Counted from the stretch's first letter, positions 1-9,302 are shown. The stretch is 13,254 nucleotides of DNA from Clostridiales bacterium UBA4696 (GCA_002404795.1 DHKK01000011.1:1-13254); one strand, 5' to 3'. Notes: generated by a model from the letters alone, not told the origin. Numbers and translations are program-made.

Positions 1-45
1 GCAAACTGAATTTGCGGTTTGGGCTTTATCGCAAATTTGCAACAA

Positions 46-100
46 CCTCTCAGTCTCGGCTCCGCCGAGCCAGCTCCCCTGGAAGGGGAGCCTTGGGGAG
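46..100. repeat. interspersed double-hairpin repeat
   Basis: This short element contains two consecutive hairpins. The first is CTCGGC (55-60) with GCCGAG (64-69) around a 3-base loop. The second is CTCCCCT (74-80) with AGGGGAG (84-90), followed by CCTTGGGGAG. The arrangement 'CCTCTCAGTC - hairpin - CAGCTCCCC - hairpin - GGGGAGCCTTGGGGAG' resembles, from memory, a family of intergenic palindromic repeats common in Oscillospiraceae-type genomes. Only one copy is visible here, so the repeat status rests on recognition, not on copies in the window. It sits just beyond the pyrG terminator. Confidence 0.6.
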
Positions 101-102
101 CG

Positions 103-130
103 AAAACCCGCCGCTGCGGGCAGCGGCGGG
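103..130 (-). terminator. intrinsic terminator of pyrG
   Basis: A perfect 10-bp GC stem, CCCGCCGCTG (107-116) with CAGCGGCGGG (121-130), has a 4-base loop. Read on the minus strand it is followed by TTTT (103-106). It begins 7 bases after the pyrG stop codon and should end the glnN-pyrG transcript. The T tract is short, so termination may be incomplete. Confidence 0.8.
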
Positions 131-136
131 GAGGGG

Positions 137-1726
137 TCATTGTTCGGCGCTGGCCTTCACGAACCCGTAGAACAGCGGGTGCGGACGGTCCGGGCGGCTT
201 TTGAATTCGGGGTGGAACTGGCAGGCCACGAACCACGGATGCTCCGGCAGCTCGACGATCTCCACGAGCCGCCCATCCGGAGACAAACCCGTCGGCACGA
301 GCCCGGCCGCGACGAACGCGTCGCGGAAGTCGTTGCAGAATTCATAGCGGTGGCGGTGACGCTCGGAGATCTCGGTCTTTGCATAGAGCGCCGCTGCGCG
401 GCTGCCCTCGGACAAAACGCACGGATACGCGCCGAGGCGCATCGTGCCGCCCTTCTGGGTGACGGTCTTCTGCTCGGGCATGATGTCGATGACGGGGTGC
501 CTGGTAAACTCGTCGAATTCCGCCGAGTGGGCGTCTTCCCAGCCCAGCACGTGGCGGGCAAACTCGATCACAGCGATCTGCATGCCGAGGCAGATGCCGA
601 AGTAGGGGAGCTTGTGCGTGCGCGCGTACTGTGCGGCGGTGATCATGCCCTCGATGCCGCGGTCGCCGAAGCCGCCGGGCACCAGAATGCCCGCGCAGCC
701 GTCCAGCACGGACGCCGCGTTCTCCGGCGTGAGTCTGGACGAGTCGACCCAGCGGATATCCACGATCACGTCGTTGGCCGTGCCCGCGTGGAACAGCGAT
801 TCCTCCACGGACAGATACGCGTCATGCAGCTCGGTATATTTGCCTACCAGCGCGATGGTCACATGGCGGCTGGCAGTCTTGATGCGGGTGACCATCTGCG
901 TCCAGGCGGTCAGCTCCGGCTCGCCGCACGAAAGCTCCAGCTTCCGGCACACGACGCGGGCCAGCCCCTCCTTCTCCAGCAGCAGCGGCACCTCATAGAG
1001 GGTGGAGGCCGTGGTGTTCGGGATGACGCAGTCGGGCTCCATATTGCAAAACAGGGCGATCTTGCGGCAGATCTCCTCGGTCATGGGCTGGTTGGTGCGG
1101 CAGACGAGGATATCCGGCTGGATGCCGATGGACAGCAGCTCCTTGACCGAGTGCTGCGTGGGCTTGCTCTTGAGCTCGCCCGAGCCGGGGATCTCCACGA
1201 TCATGGGCACATGGATGAACAGGACATTCTTCTTTCCCTGCTCGGCAGCCACCTGCCGGATGGCCTCGAGGAACGGCTGCGACTCGATATCGCCGACGGT
1301 GCCGCCGATCTCGGTGATGAGCACGTCGGACTTCCCGTTGTCCATCTGGTAGATGCGAGATTTGATCTCGTCGGTGATGTGCGGGATGATCTGCACGGTG
1401 CGGCCGAGATATCCGCCCTCGCGCTCGCGGCACAGGACGCTCCAGTAGACCTTGCCCGCCGACACGGAGCAGCCCGCGGTCAGGCTCTCGTCCGTGAAAC
1501 GCTCATAGTGGCCGAGGTCGAGGTCGGTCTCCGCGCCGTCATCGGTGACGAAGACCTCGCCGTGCTGATACGGGCTCATGGTGCCGGGGTCGACGTTCAG
1601 GTACGGGTCGAATTTCTGGTTCTGCACGCGCAGGCCGCGCTGCTTGAGGAGTCTTCCGAGCGATGCGGCGCAGATGCCCTTGCCAAGGCCCGAGACGACG
1701 CCGCCGGTAATGAAGATATATTTCAT
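137..1726 (-). CDS. pyrG: CTP synthase (glutamine-hydrolysing)
   Basis: This enzyme converts UTP, ATP and glutamine to CTP in the cytoplasm, the last step of de novo cytidine nucleotide synthesis. At 529 residues it has full family length. The N-terminal synthetase domain (about 1-265) opens with the ATP-binding loop GGVVSGLGKG and carries NVDPGTMSP, GHYERF and KPTQHSVKELLSIGIQPD. The C-terminal class I glutamine amidotransferase domain (about 290-525) has GICLGMQ with nucleophile Cys379, and FHPE with His505 and Glu507 completing the triad. The ATG is preceded by GGAGG at 1734-1738. It lies 21 bases downstream of the glutamine synthetase gene on the same strand with no terminator between, so co-transcription is likely. 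No frame damage is seen. Confidence 0.97.
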   Translation of the reverse strand: MKYIFITGGVVSGLGKGICAASLGRLLKQRGLRVQNQKFDPYLNVDPGTMSPYQHGEVFVTDDGAETDLDLGHYERFTDESLTAGCSVSAGKVYWSVLCREREGGYLGRTVQIIPHITDEIKSRIYQMDNGKSDVLITEIGGTVGDIESQPFLEAIRQVAAEQGKKNVLFIHVPMIVEIPGSGELKSKPTQHSVKELLSIGIQPDILVCRTNQPMTEEICRKIALFCNMEPDCVIPNTTASTLYEVPLLLEKEGLARVVCRKLELSCGEPELTAWTQMVTRIKTASRHVTIALVGKYTELHDAYLSVEESLFHAGTANDVIVDIRWVDSSRLTPENAASVLDGCAGILVPGGFGDRGIEGMITAAQYARTHKLPYFGICLGMQIAVIEFARHVLGWEDAHSAEFDEFTRHPVIDIMPEQKTVTQKGGTMRLGAYPCVLSEGSRAAALYAKTEISERHRHRYEFCNDFRDAFVAAGLVPTGLSPDGRLVEIVELPEHPWFVACQFHPEFKSRPDRPHPLFYGFVKASAEQ

Positions 1727-1747
1727 AGATGTGCCTCCATCTGAAAA

Positions 1748-3844
1748 TTACACCGAGAACAGCAGATCGGTATAGCGCGGATACGGCCAGTAGTCGCCGG
1801 CGACGAGCGTTTCGAGCTTGTCGATCGAGGCGCGGACCTTGTTCATCTGGGCGAAGATCGTATCGTGGTAGTAGCGGAGCATGTGCTCGCCATCGGTCTC
1901 CGGCGCCATCTCCAGCGCGGTCTTGAGCGCGACGGTGTCGTCGAGCAGCTCGCCGTTGAGCGTCAGGATGCTCTCGGCCAGCGCGGTCTCCACGCGGCAG
2001 TCCGCGTGCGGCAGCGCCTGTTTTTTCTGCAGGATCGTCTGGCACAGAACGCCCTCATAGCGCGACGCCGCGTGCAGGATGCTGTGCTGGACCATGTCGA
2101 CGAGCGTCGCCGCCTCGATGGAGATCAGCTTGCAGTATTTTTCCATATGGATCTCATGCCGGGCCAGCATCTCGCTGGTGGTGTAGACGCCGTGCTTCGT
2201 CATGAGCGCAATGTTCTTGGGCAGAATATAGGCGGGCAGGGCCGCGGCCGTATTGGGCAGGTTCGCCAGCCCGCGGCGTTCGGCCTCCGCCATCCAGGCG
2301 CTGTCATAGCCGTTGCCGCCGAAGATGATGCGGCGGTGGCGCTGGAAGACCTCGCGCAGGAGGGTATTGAGCGCCTGCGGGAGATCCGCCGCGCCCGCCA
2401 GGCGGTCGGCGAAGCGGCCGAGCTCCTCAGCCATGATCGTGTTGAGGATCGTATTGGGGCCCGCGATCGACTGGCTCGAGCCGGGCATGCGGAACTCGAA
2501 TTTATTGCCGGTGAAGGCCAGCGGCGAGGTGCGGTTGCGGTCGGTCGTATCCTGCGGGATGGTGGGCAGCACGTCGACGCCGATGCGCAGCTGCCGGCCG
2601 GTCCTTTCGGTGTAGTCCTGCTCGGAGACGATGGAGTCGATGATATCCTCCAGCTCGGTGCCGAGGAAGATGGAAATCACGGCCGGTGGCGCCTCCTGCG
2701 CGCCGAGGCGGTGGTCGTTGCCCGCGAAGGCGACGGTGCTGCGCAGCAGCTCCTGATATTCATCCACGCCCGCGACGAAGGCCGCCAAAAACAGCAAAAA
2801 CTGCGCGTTCTGGCTGGGTGTCTTGCCCGGGGAGAAGAGGTTTTTGCCCGTGTCGGTGCACAGCGACCAGTTGTTGTGCTTGCCGGAGCCGTTGACGCCC
2901 GCAAAGGGCTTTTCGTGCAGCAGGCAGACCAGCCCGTGCCGGTCGGCGACCTTCTTCATGACCTCCATGGTCAGCTGGTTCTGGTCGTTGGCGGCGTTGC
3001 AGTCACAGTAGATGGGGGCCATCTCGTGCTGGGAGGGCGCGACCTCGTTGTGCTTGGTCTTGCTCAGAACGCCAAGCTTCCACAGCTCCCGGTCAAGGTC
3101 CTGCATATAGGCAGCCACGCGCGGGCGGATGGCGCCGAAGTAATGGTCGTCGAGCTCCTGGCCCTTGGGCGGCTTCGCGCCGAAGAGCGTGCGGCCGCAG
3201 AATTTCAGGTCCTCGCGCTTTTCATAGAGCGCCTTGTCGATCAGAAAATACTCCTGCTCCGCGCCGACCTGCGGCGTCACACGGTGGGTCTGCTCGTCGC
3301 CGAACAGGCGAAGGATCCGCACAGCCTCGCGGCTGACAGCCTCCATGGAGCGCAGCAGCGGCGTTTTCTTGTCCAGCGCGTCGCCGCCGTAGGAGCAGAA
3401 GACCGTCGGGATGCACAGACTGCCGTCCTTGATGAACGCGAAGGACGTCGGGTCCCAGGCGCTGTAGCCTCTGGCCTCGAACGTGGCGCGCAGACCGCCG
3501 GAGGGGAAGCTGGACGCGTCCGGCTCGCCGCGGACGAGCTCCTTGCCGGAAAACTCCATCGTGATCTTGCCGCCGGGGACGGGGCTGATGAAGCTGTCGT
3601 GCTTCTCGGCCGTCACGCCGTTGAGCGGCTGGAACCAGTGCGTGAAATGCGTCGCGCCATGCTCGAGCGCCCACTGCTTCATGCCGGCGGCGATCTCATT
3701 GGCGACCTCCAGCGTCAGCGGCTGGTCGTTTTCCAGGCACTGCCTCCACGCGGCGACAGCCTCGGCTGCGACATACTGCTCCATCGCAGCCTCATTGAAG
3801 ACCATACTGCCGAAAACCTCCGGAATATTGTTGGATTCACGCAT
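1748..3844 (-). CDS. glnN: glutamine synthetase type III (GSIII)
   Basis: It makes glutamine from glutamate, ammonia and ATP in the cytoplasm. At about 698 residues it has GSIII length, far longer than GSI (about 450). Family signatures run the whole length: VFGSMVFNE near the N-terminus, THWFQPLNG and EKHDSFISP, PDASSFPSGGLRATFEARGY, QEYFLID, HNEVAPSQHE, the catalytic NGSGKHNNWSL loop, GNDHRLGAQEAPPA, and NRTSPLAFTGNKFEFRM. The ATG at 3842-3844 is preferred because AGAGGG lies 8 bases upstream. A GTG directly before it (3845-3847) is in frame but is only 5 bases from that site. It leads a probable operon with pyrG and has its own promoter at 3899-3927. I saw no glutamine riboswitch or T-box in its short, U-rich leader, so how nitrogen controls it is not visible. 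Confidence 0.96.
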   Translation of the reverse strand: MRESNNIPEVFGSMVFNEAAMEQYVAAEAVAAWRQCLENDQPLTLEVANEIAAGMKQWALEHGATHFTHWFQPLNGVTAEKHDSFISPVPGGKITMEFSGKELVRGEPDASSFPSGGLRATFEARGYSAWDPTSFAFIKDGSLCIPTVFCSYGGDALDKKTPLLRSMEAVSREAVRILRLFGDEQTHRVTPQVGAEQEYFLIDKALYEKREDLKFCGRTLFGAKPPKGQELDDHYFGAIRPRVAAYMQDLDRELWKLGVLSKTKHNEVAPSQHEMAPIYCDCNAANDQNQLTMEVMKKVADRHGLVCLLHEKPFAGVNGSGKHNNWSLCTDTGKNLFSPGKTPSQNAQFLLFLAAFVAGVDEYQELLRSTVAFAGNDHRLGAQEAPPAVISIFLGTELEDIIDSIVSEQDYTERTGRQLRIGVDVLPTIPQDTTDRNRTSPLAFTGNKFEFRMPGSSQSIAGPNTILNTIMAEELGRFADRLAGAADLPQALNTLLREVFQRHRRIIFGGNGYDSAWMAEAERRGLANLPNTAAALPAYILPKNIALMTKHGVYTTSEMLARHEIHMEKYCKLISIEAATLVDMVQHSILHAASRYEGVLCQTILQKKQALPHADCRVETALAESILTLNGELLDDTVALKTALEMAPETDGEHMLRYYHDTIFAQMNKVRASIDKLETLVAGDYWPYPRYTDLLFSV

Positions 3845-3898
3845 CACGGCATCCCTCTGCTTTCATAAAAAATCCGAAAAAAACAAAATACGCATCGT

Positions 3899-3927
3899 AT
3901 TGTACCCCCGCGGCCTTGAAACGTCAA
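3899..3927 (-). promoter_or_regulatory. sigma-A type promoter of glnN-pyrG
   Basis: On the minus strand a -35 box TTGACG (3922-3927), a 17-base spacer and a -10 box TACAAT (3899-3904) match the housekeeping consensus well. Transcription would start near 3892, giving a U-rich 5' leader of about 48 bases before the GSIII start. Confidence 0.8.
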
Positions 3928-4013
3928 GAATGAAACTTTTACGAAGATAAAAACAGGCAAAACCCGGTTCCTTGTGGAAGCATCCGAAATTTTTCCGGGC
4001 CCTGAATTTCTCC

Positions 4014-4042
4014 TTGCAACGCGCGGGGCGCTATGCTATACT
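4014..4042 (+). promoter_or_regulatory. sigma-A type promoter, extended -10, no coding gene downstream
   Basis: The -35 box TTGCAA (4014-4019), a 17-base spacer and the -10 box TATACT (4037-4042), preceded by TGC (extended -10), form a strong housekeeping promoter on the plus strand. The next gene in this direction is over 4 kb away, and everything up to it is transcribed from the other strand. The promoter therefore seems to serve a non-coding transcript. Confidence 0.65.
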
Positions 4043-4048
4043 GGGTCT

Positions 4049-4095
4049 GTACCCACCGCAGGAGGCGTCTTTCTGCGGCGGGCTGTTTTTCTTTT
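4049..4095 (+). ncRNA. putative very short RNA with terminator hairpin
   Basis: Starting about 7 bases after the -10 box, the predicted transcript consists almost wholly of one hairpin: CCCACCGCAG (4052-4061) with CTGCGGCGGG (4073-4082), 9 of 10 pairs, and an 11-base loop. The loop plus its closing base contains GGAGG (4061-4065). It is followed by the T-rich tract TTTTTCTTTT (4086-4095). The product would be about 47 bases. If termination is incomplete, it would extend to the second terminator at 4126-4165. I do not recognise an RNA family. It could be a genuine small RNA, a prematurely terminated leader, or a decoy transcript. No expression evidence is available. Confidence 0.4.
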
Positions 4096-4125
4096 CCTGT
4101 CCGCACGGCATGGACATCTTGCTTT

Positions 4126-4165
4126 AAACAAAAACCTCCGCATGCTCTGCGGAGGCTTTTTGTTT
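4126..4165. terminator. bidirectional terminator behind the L,D-transpeptidase gene
   Basis: An 8-bp stem CCTCCGCA (4135-4142) with TGCGGAGG (4148-4155) is flanked by an A-rich run (4126-4134) and a T-rich run (4157-4165), so it works on either strand. On the minus strand it lies just after the L,D-transpeptidase stop codon. On the plus strand it would stop any transcript from the 4014-4042 promoter. Confidence 0.85.
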
Positions 4166-4170
4166 CTCGT

Positions 4171-5814
4171 TCAGGAGACCGGCTTGGGGTTGGCGGCGGT
4201 GTTCTCCGCGTCGTCGGCATTGGCGTCCTTCGGCATTTCGAAGGGGACGACATCGTCCGGCTGCAGCTCGATGCGGCTGTTGTCCTCCGACAGCACGCGC
4301 GTGCCGGGCTCGACCTTCGTCTCGCTCGTCGTGCCGCGGACGGGATCCTTGGTCTCGCGCGGGTTGCCGTTGGCGGGCTCATACCATTCGTTGACGCCGT
4401 GCATGATGACGGGCGTGCCGTCCTCGATCAGGTTCCAGATCCAGGCCATGGCCTCCTCCGGCGTGTTGACGCAGCCGTGGGAGCCGCCGTAGACATAGAA
4501 GCTCGCGCCGAAGTTCTCGCGCCACGACGCGTCGTGCAGGCCGATGAGATCGCCGACCACGCTGACCCAGTACTTGACGAAGACCAGATAGTCGTCGCCC
4601 TTGAGCCAGACGTCGTGCTCCTTGCCGTGGGCCTCGTACAGGCCGGTCGGCGTCTGGTGGCCGTTGAGCGCGCCGGTCACGACGTTGGTGTTGACGACCA
4701 GACGGCCGTCCTTGATGTACGTCATCTGCTGGTTGTCAAAATCGACCTCGACGTAGCTGTCGCCCAGCGAGAAGGGCTTGCCGTTCGTGTCGTAGCAGAC
4801 GGCGTCCGCGTCGATCTCGCCGGATCTCATCGTCAGCAGCTGCGCGCGGACCTGCTCCATGACGCTCTGCGCATCGATGAGATAATTGCAGGTGATAAAG
4901 TCGATCTGGATCACGCCCTTGACCCAGGAATCGAAGATGAACGGCGCGTCATACTGATTATATTTCGTCGCCCACTTCGAGATCGTCTCCGCGAGGACCT
5001 TTTCGTCGATGGTGATCGTGCCGTCCGCCTCCAGATCGAGGATGGAGGCCAGATCGTGGCTCGTGAGCGTCTCCTCGCCGTGCGGCAGGAATTCGGAGCC
5101 CTTGTTGAAATCGACTCTGACCTCCAGCTCCGCCAGCGCGGTGCGGAAGAGGCTGTCGGGCGTATCGCGGAGCGTCGCAGTCGTCACGGCGGGTTTTTCG
5201 TAGCAGTCGACCGAGGTCAGCTCGAACGTTGCGTTCTGCGCGCCGGACGGCGTCACGGCCAGACCGGCCGCTGCGCTCTGCAGCCCCTCCTGCACGGCGG
5301 AGACATGCAGTTCGTCGCCCGCGACCTCTTCGTGCACGGTATAGACGCCGTCCACAAGGTCAATATATGCATCCTGCGCCGCCGTGCGCTTCACGCTCTG
5401 CAGATCGGCCAGCACGGCAGAAAGATCCAGCTGACCAAGATCGGGTGTGACATTCGCAGTCGGCTTGCGTCCCAGCTTCGCCCAGTTCAGCCGGTCCTGC
5501 AGAGAAAGCGCCGCAAACTGCTCGTCCGGCATCCGGTCGAGCTCGGAGAACTGCGCATTCACCTTCTGCAGCAGATCGTCTCGCAGGCCGAGCGTCTGCA
5601 TGTCATAGCTCCCGATGGCCGAGCCGTCCTCGGTCACGGTCAGTGTGACCTGATCCACGGCCGCCGTCATGGCCTGATATTCGGCATAGACGGTTTGATG
5701 CGCCTGCTGCGTCTCATCCAGCCGCGACTGCAGCCAGAACCATACGCCCGCGGCGGCTGCCGCGAGCACCACAATTACAATGATGATCACCCAAAGGGCG
5801 CGATGCTTCTTCAT
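4171..5814 (-). CDS. membrane-anchored L,D-transpeptidase (YkuD family)
   Basis: Such enzymes cross-link or modify peptidoglycan through 3-3 bonds outside the membrane. The 547-residue protein starts with a short basic cytoplasmic tail and one membrane helix (about residues 8-30, VIIIVIVVLAAAAAGVWF), with no lipobox. A long extracellular region (about 31-330) resembles the peptidoglycan-binding domain found ahead of YkuD domains in Firmicutes. The YkuD catalytic domain (about 350-475) has HDASWRENFG with His427 and SHGCVN with Cys448, the expected HX(14-17)SHGCXN layout. An acidic, proline- and asparagine-rich tail of about 70 residues follows and looks disordered. The ATG has GGAGGAG just upstream, its own promoter at 5866-5893, and a terminator directly after the stop. 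The gene appears monocistronic and intact. Confidence 0.92.
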   Translation of the reverse strand: MKKHRALWVIIIVIVVLAAAAAGVWFWLQSRLDETQQAHQTVYAEYQAMTAAVDQVTLTVTEDGSAIGSYDMQTLGLRDDLLQKVNAQFSELDRMPDEQFAALSLQDRLNWAKLGRKPTANVTPDLGQLDLSAVLADLQSVKRTAAQDAYIDLVDGVYTVHEEVAGDELHVSAVQEGLQSAAAGLAVTPSGAQNATFELTSVDCYEKPAVTTATLRDTPDSLFRTALAELEVRVDFNKGSEFLPHGEETLTSHDLASILDLEADGTITIDEKVLAETISKWATKYNQYDAPFIFDSWVKGVIQIDFITCNYLIDAQSVMEQVRAQLLTMRSGEIDADAVCYDTNGKPFSLGDSYVEVDFDNQQMTYIKDGRLVVNTNVVTGALNGHQTPTGLYEAHGKEHDVWLKGDDYLVFVKYWVSVVGDLIGLHDASWRENFGASFYVYGGSHGCVNTPEEAMAWIWNLIEDGTPVIMHGVNEWYEPANGNPRETKDPVRGTTSETKVEPGTRVLSEDNSRIELQPDDVVPFEMPKDANADDAENTAANPKPVS

Positions 5815-5833
5815 GTTTCTCCTCCGCTTGCTT

Positions 5834-5851
5834 CTGCGCGGATGCGCGCAG
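5834..5851 (-). promoter_or_regulatory. 5' leader hairpin of the L,D-transpeptidase mRNA
   Basis: A perfect 7-bp inverted repeat, CTGCGCG (5834-5840) with CGCGCAG (5845-5851) and a 4-base loop, lies between the predicted transcription start (about 5859) and the ribosome binding site. It may stabilise the 5' end of the mRNA or bind a factor; neither is shown by sequence alone. Confidence 0.45.
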
Positions 5852-5865
5852 TCTCTCCTGCGAAA

Positions 5866-5893
5866 ATTATAGCAGATTCCGCCGCAAATTCAA
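5866..5893 (-). promoter_or_regulatory. sigma-A type promoter of the L,D-transpeptidase gene
   Basis: On the minus strand TTGAAT (5888-5893), a 16-base spacer and TATAAT (5866-5871), preceded by TGC, form a good promoter with an extended -10. It lies about 50 bases upstream of the start codon and just downstream of the hppA terminator, so the gene is transcribed independently. Confidence 0.8.
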
Positions 5894-5933
5894 CACGTTT
5901 CGCGCCCCGCGCCATTTTTTTCTTTTTACGCAG

Positions 5934-5965
5934 AAAACCGGGCCCCGCAGCTCTGCGGGGCCCGG
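5934..5965 (-). terminator. intrinsic terminator of hppA
   Basis: A near-perfect palindrome, CCGGGCCCCGCAG (5938-5950) with CTGCGGGGCCCGG (5953-5965), gives a very GC-rich stem of about 12 bp. On the minus strand it is followed by TTTT (5934-5937) and then mixed sequence. It starts about 18 bases after the pyrophosphatase stop codon. Confidence 0.85.
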
Positions 5966-5983
5966 TCCGGTATCTGCGTTTGC

Positions 5984-8116
<2,133 letters not shown>

Positions 8117-8137
8117 ACTTCAGTTCTCTCTTTCTGT

Positions 8138-8155
8138 TTGATGTTGCGTCATCAA
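8138..8155. promoter_or_regulatory. candidate LysR-type operator (hppA-proximal)
   Basis: A perfect inverted repeat, TTGATG (8138-8143) and CATCAA (8150-8155) with a 6-base spacer, fits the T-N11-A dyad typical of LysR-type regulators. It lies 22 bases upstream of the hppA start codon, in the gap shared with the divergent lysR-like gene. Binding is inferred only. Confidence 0.4.
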
Positions 8156-8208
8156 CGTCACTGCAGCAGCTGATAGGAGCACCCACGGTGTTCTTGTCAG
8201 CCGCCGCA

Positions 8209-8226
8209 TTCTGGTGCACTGCAGAA
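8209..8226. promoter_or_regulatory. candidate LysR-type operator (regulator-proximal)
   Basis: An inverted repeat, ATTCTG (8209-8214) and CAGAAT (8221-8226) with a spacer of 6 bases, lies just upstream of the regulator's -35 box and about 50 bases before its predicted start site. That position is typical of LysR autoregulatory sites. Its arms differ in sequence from the second dyad at 8138-8155, so both need not bind the same protein. Confidence 0.35.
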
Positions 8227-8236
8227 TCTGGCGTCC

Positions 8237-8265
8237 TTGACAGCTCTTCGACTACAGTTTATAAT
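8237..8265 (+). promoter_or_regulatory. consensus sigma-A promoter of the LysR-type regulator
   Basis: TTGACA (8237-8242), exactly 17 bases, then TATAAT (8260-8265): both hexamers match the consensus perfectly. Transcription would start near 8272, leaving a leader of about 63 bases. I could not find an equally convincing minus-strand promoter for hppA. A possible TATAAA -10 at 8257-8262 on the minus strand would overlap this one. Confidence 0.85.
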
Positions 8266-8334
8266 GCCATCAGTCTAAAGTAAAACGACAGTTTCTTCAC
8301 TTTCTTGTGAGTATCCGTCATAACAGGAGGCGCC

Positions 8335-9219
8335 ATGGATCTCAACCGCTATAAAATTTTCCTCTCCGTCGCCGACAGCGGCAGCTTTACGGCCGCTGCC
8401 GCCGCGTGGAACTATACGCCCTCCGGCGTGGTCCACCTGATCAACGCGCTGGAGCAGGAGTTCGGCTTCCCCCTGTTCGTCCGCACACGGCGCGGCGTCC
8501 ACCTGACGACGGACGGCGAGCAGCTCGTCGCGCCGCTGCGCGATCTGGTGCAGTGCGACGACCGGCTGCGGCAGGTCTGCTCCAAAATTCAGGGCGTTCT
8601 GACCGGCAAGGTGCGCATCGGCTCGTATTACAGCATTTCCGCGCACTGGCTGCCGCCGGTCATCGGCCGGTTCCACCGGGATTTCCCCGGCGTGCAGATC
8701 GAGCTCATGGAGGGCCACCACCAGCTGCTCGACGAGCTGATGAACCAGAACCGGGTGGATCTGTGCTTCTACAGCCGCGTGCTCGGCGGCGGGCGGGAGT
8801 GGATCCCGCTGCGCGCGGACCCGATGGTCGCCATCGTCCCGCCGGAGCACCGGCTGGCCAGCGCCGGTGCGTTCCCCATCGGCGCCTACCGCAATGAGGA
8901 GCTCGTCATCTCCGCCCGCGGCAACGACTCCGATGTCATGCACGTCTTCAACAAATACCGCCTCACCCCCTGCATCAGCTACACGACGGAGGAGGACCAT
9001 GCCGCCATCGCCATGGTCGAAAGCGGGCTCGGCGTGAGCATGCTGAACCGGCTGTCGACCGGCGGCATCCAGACCCGCGCCGTCATCCTGCCCCTGGCCC
9101 CGGAGGAGTCGATCGAGCTCGGCATCGCCCTGCCCTCCCGGCTGCAGGCCCCGCCGGCCGTCCGCCGGTTCGTGGAATACGCGGTCTCGTACATCCGGGA
9201 TGGAACATTTCCGGCATAA
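8335..9219 (+). CDS. LysR-family transcriptional regulator
   Basis: A DNA-binding regulator that normally acts as a tetramer and responds to a small effector. The 294-residue length is standard. The N-terminal winged helix-turn-helix (about 1-60) reads MDLNRYKIFLSVADSGSF, then TAAAAAWNYTPSGVVHLINALE, with LFVRTRRGVHLTTDGE forming the wing. A linker helix and the two-lobed effector domain (about 90-285; VRIGSYYSISAHWLPPVIG onward) follow. The ATG has AGGAGG 6 bases upstream. The gene is divergent from hppA with about 220 bases between them and two inverted repeats in the gap, so hppA is the most likely target. The effector is unknown; pyrophosphate energy state or salt would be guesses. No clear terminator follows, but the next gene has its own promoter. 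Confidence 0.93.
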   Translation: MDLNRYKIFLSVADSGSFTAAAAAWNYTPSGVVHLINALEQEFGFPLFVRTRRGVHLTTDGEQLVAPLRDLVQCDDRLRQVCSKIQGVLTGKVRIGSYYSISAHWLPPVIGRFHRDFPGVQIELMEGHHQLLDELMNQNRVDLCFYSRVLGGGREWIPLRADPMVAIVPPEHRLASAGAFPIGAYRNEELVISARGNDSDVMHVFNKYRLTPCISYTTEEDHAAIAMVESGLGVSMLNRLSTGGIQTRAVILPLAPEESIELGIALPSRLQAPPAVRRFVEYAVSYIRDGTFPA

Positions 9220-9234
9220 AGACGCCGAAACGGC

Positions 9235-9263
9235 TTGCAGTCCGGACTTCCGTACACTATAAT
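9235..9263 (+). promoter_or_regulatory. sigma-A type promoter of the 9303-10431 operon
   Basis: TTGCAG (9235-9240), 17 bases, then TATAAT (9258-9263) lie 16 bases after the LysR stop codon and about 40 bases before the first small gene. This indicates that the operon is expressed independently of the regulator gene. Transcription would start near 9270. Confidence 0.8.
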
Positions 9264-9302
9264 AGAAGCACAAGCCCGAAACTTGACAGAAAAGGTGAGC
9301 GT

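Noticed and set aside
140..3868. Long plus-strand open frames opposite pyrG and glnN (140-1744 and 1865-3868)
   Set aside because: They mirror the two clear minus-strand genes, have Arg/His/Asp/Ala-rich composition with no family motifs, and arise from high-GC codon bias.
5902..5928. Possible plus-strand terminator (GC-rich inverted repeat followed by a T-rich run)
   Set aside because: The stem is only about 4 bp, and no plus-strand transcript is expected there; more likely promoter-upstream sequence of the L,D-transpeptidase gene.
8275..9273. Minus-strand open frame of 332 residues over the LysR gene
   Set aside because: It is antisense to a clear LysR-family protein and would cover its promoter; no recognisable domain.
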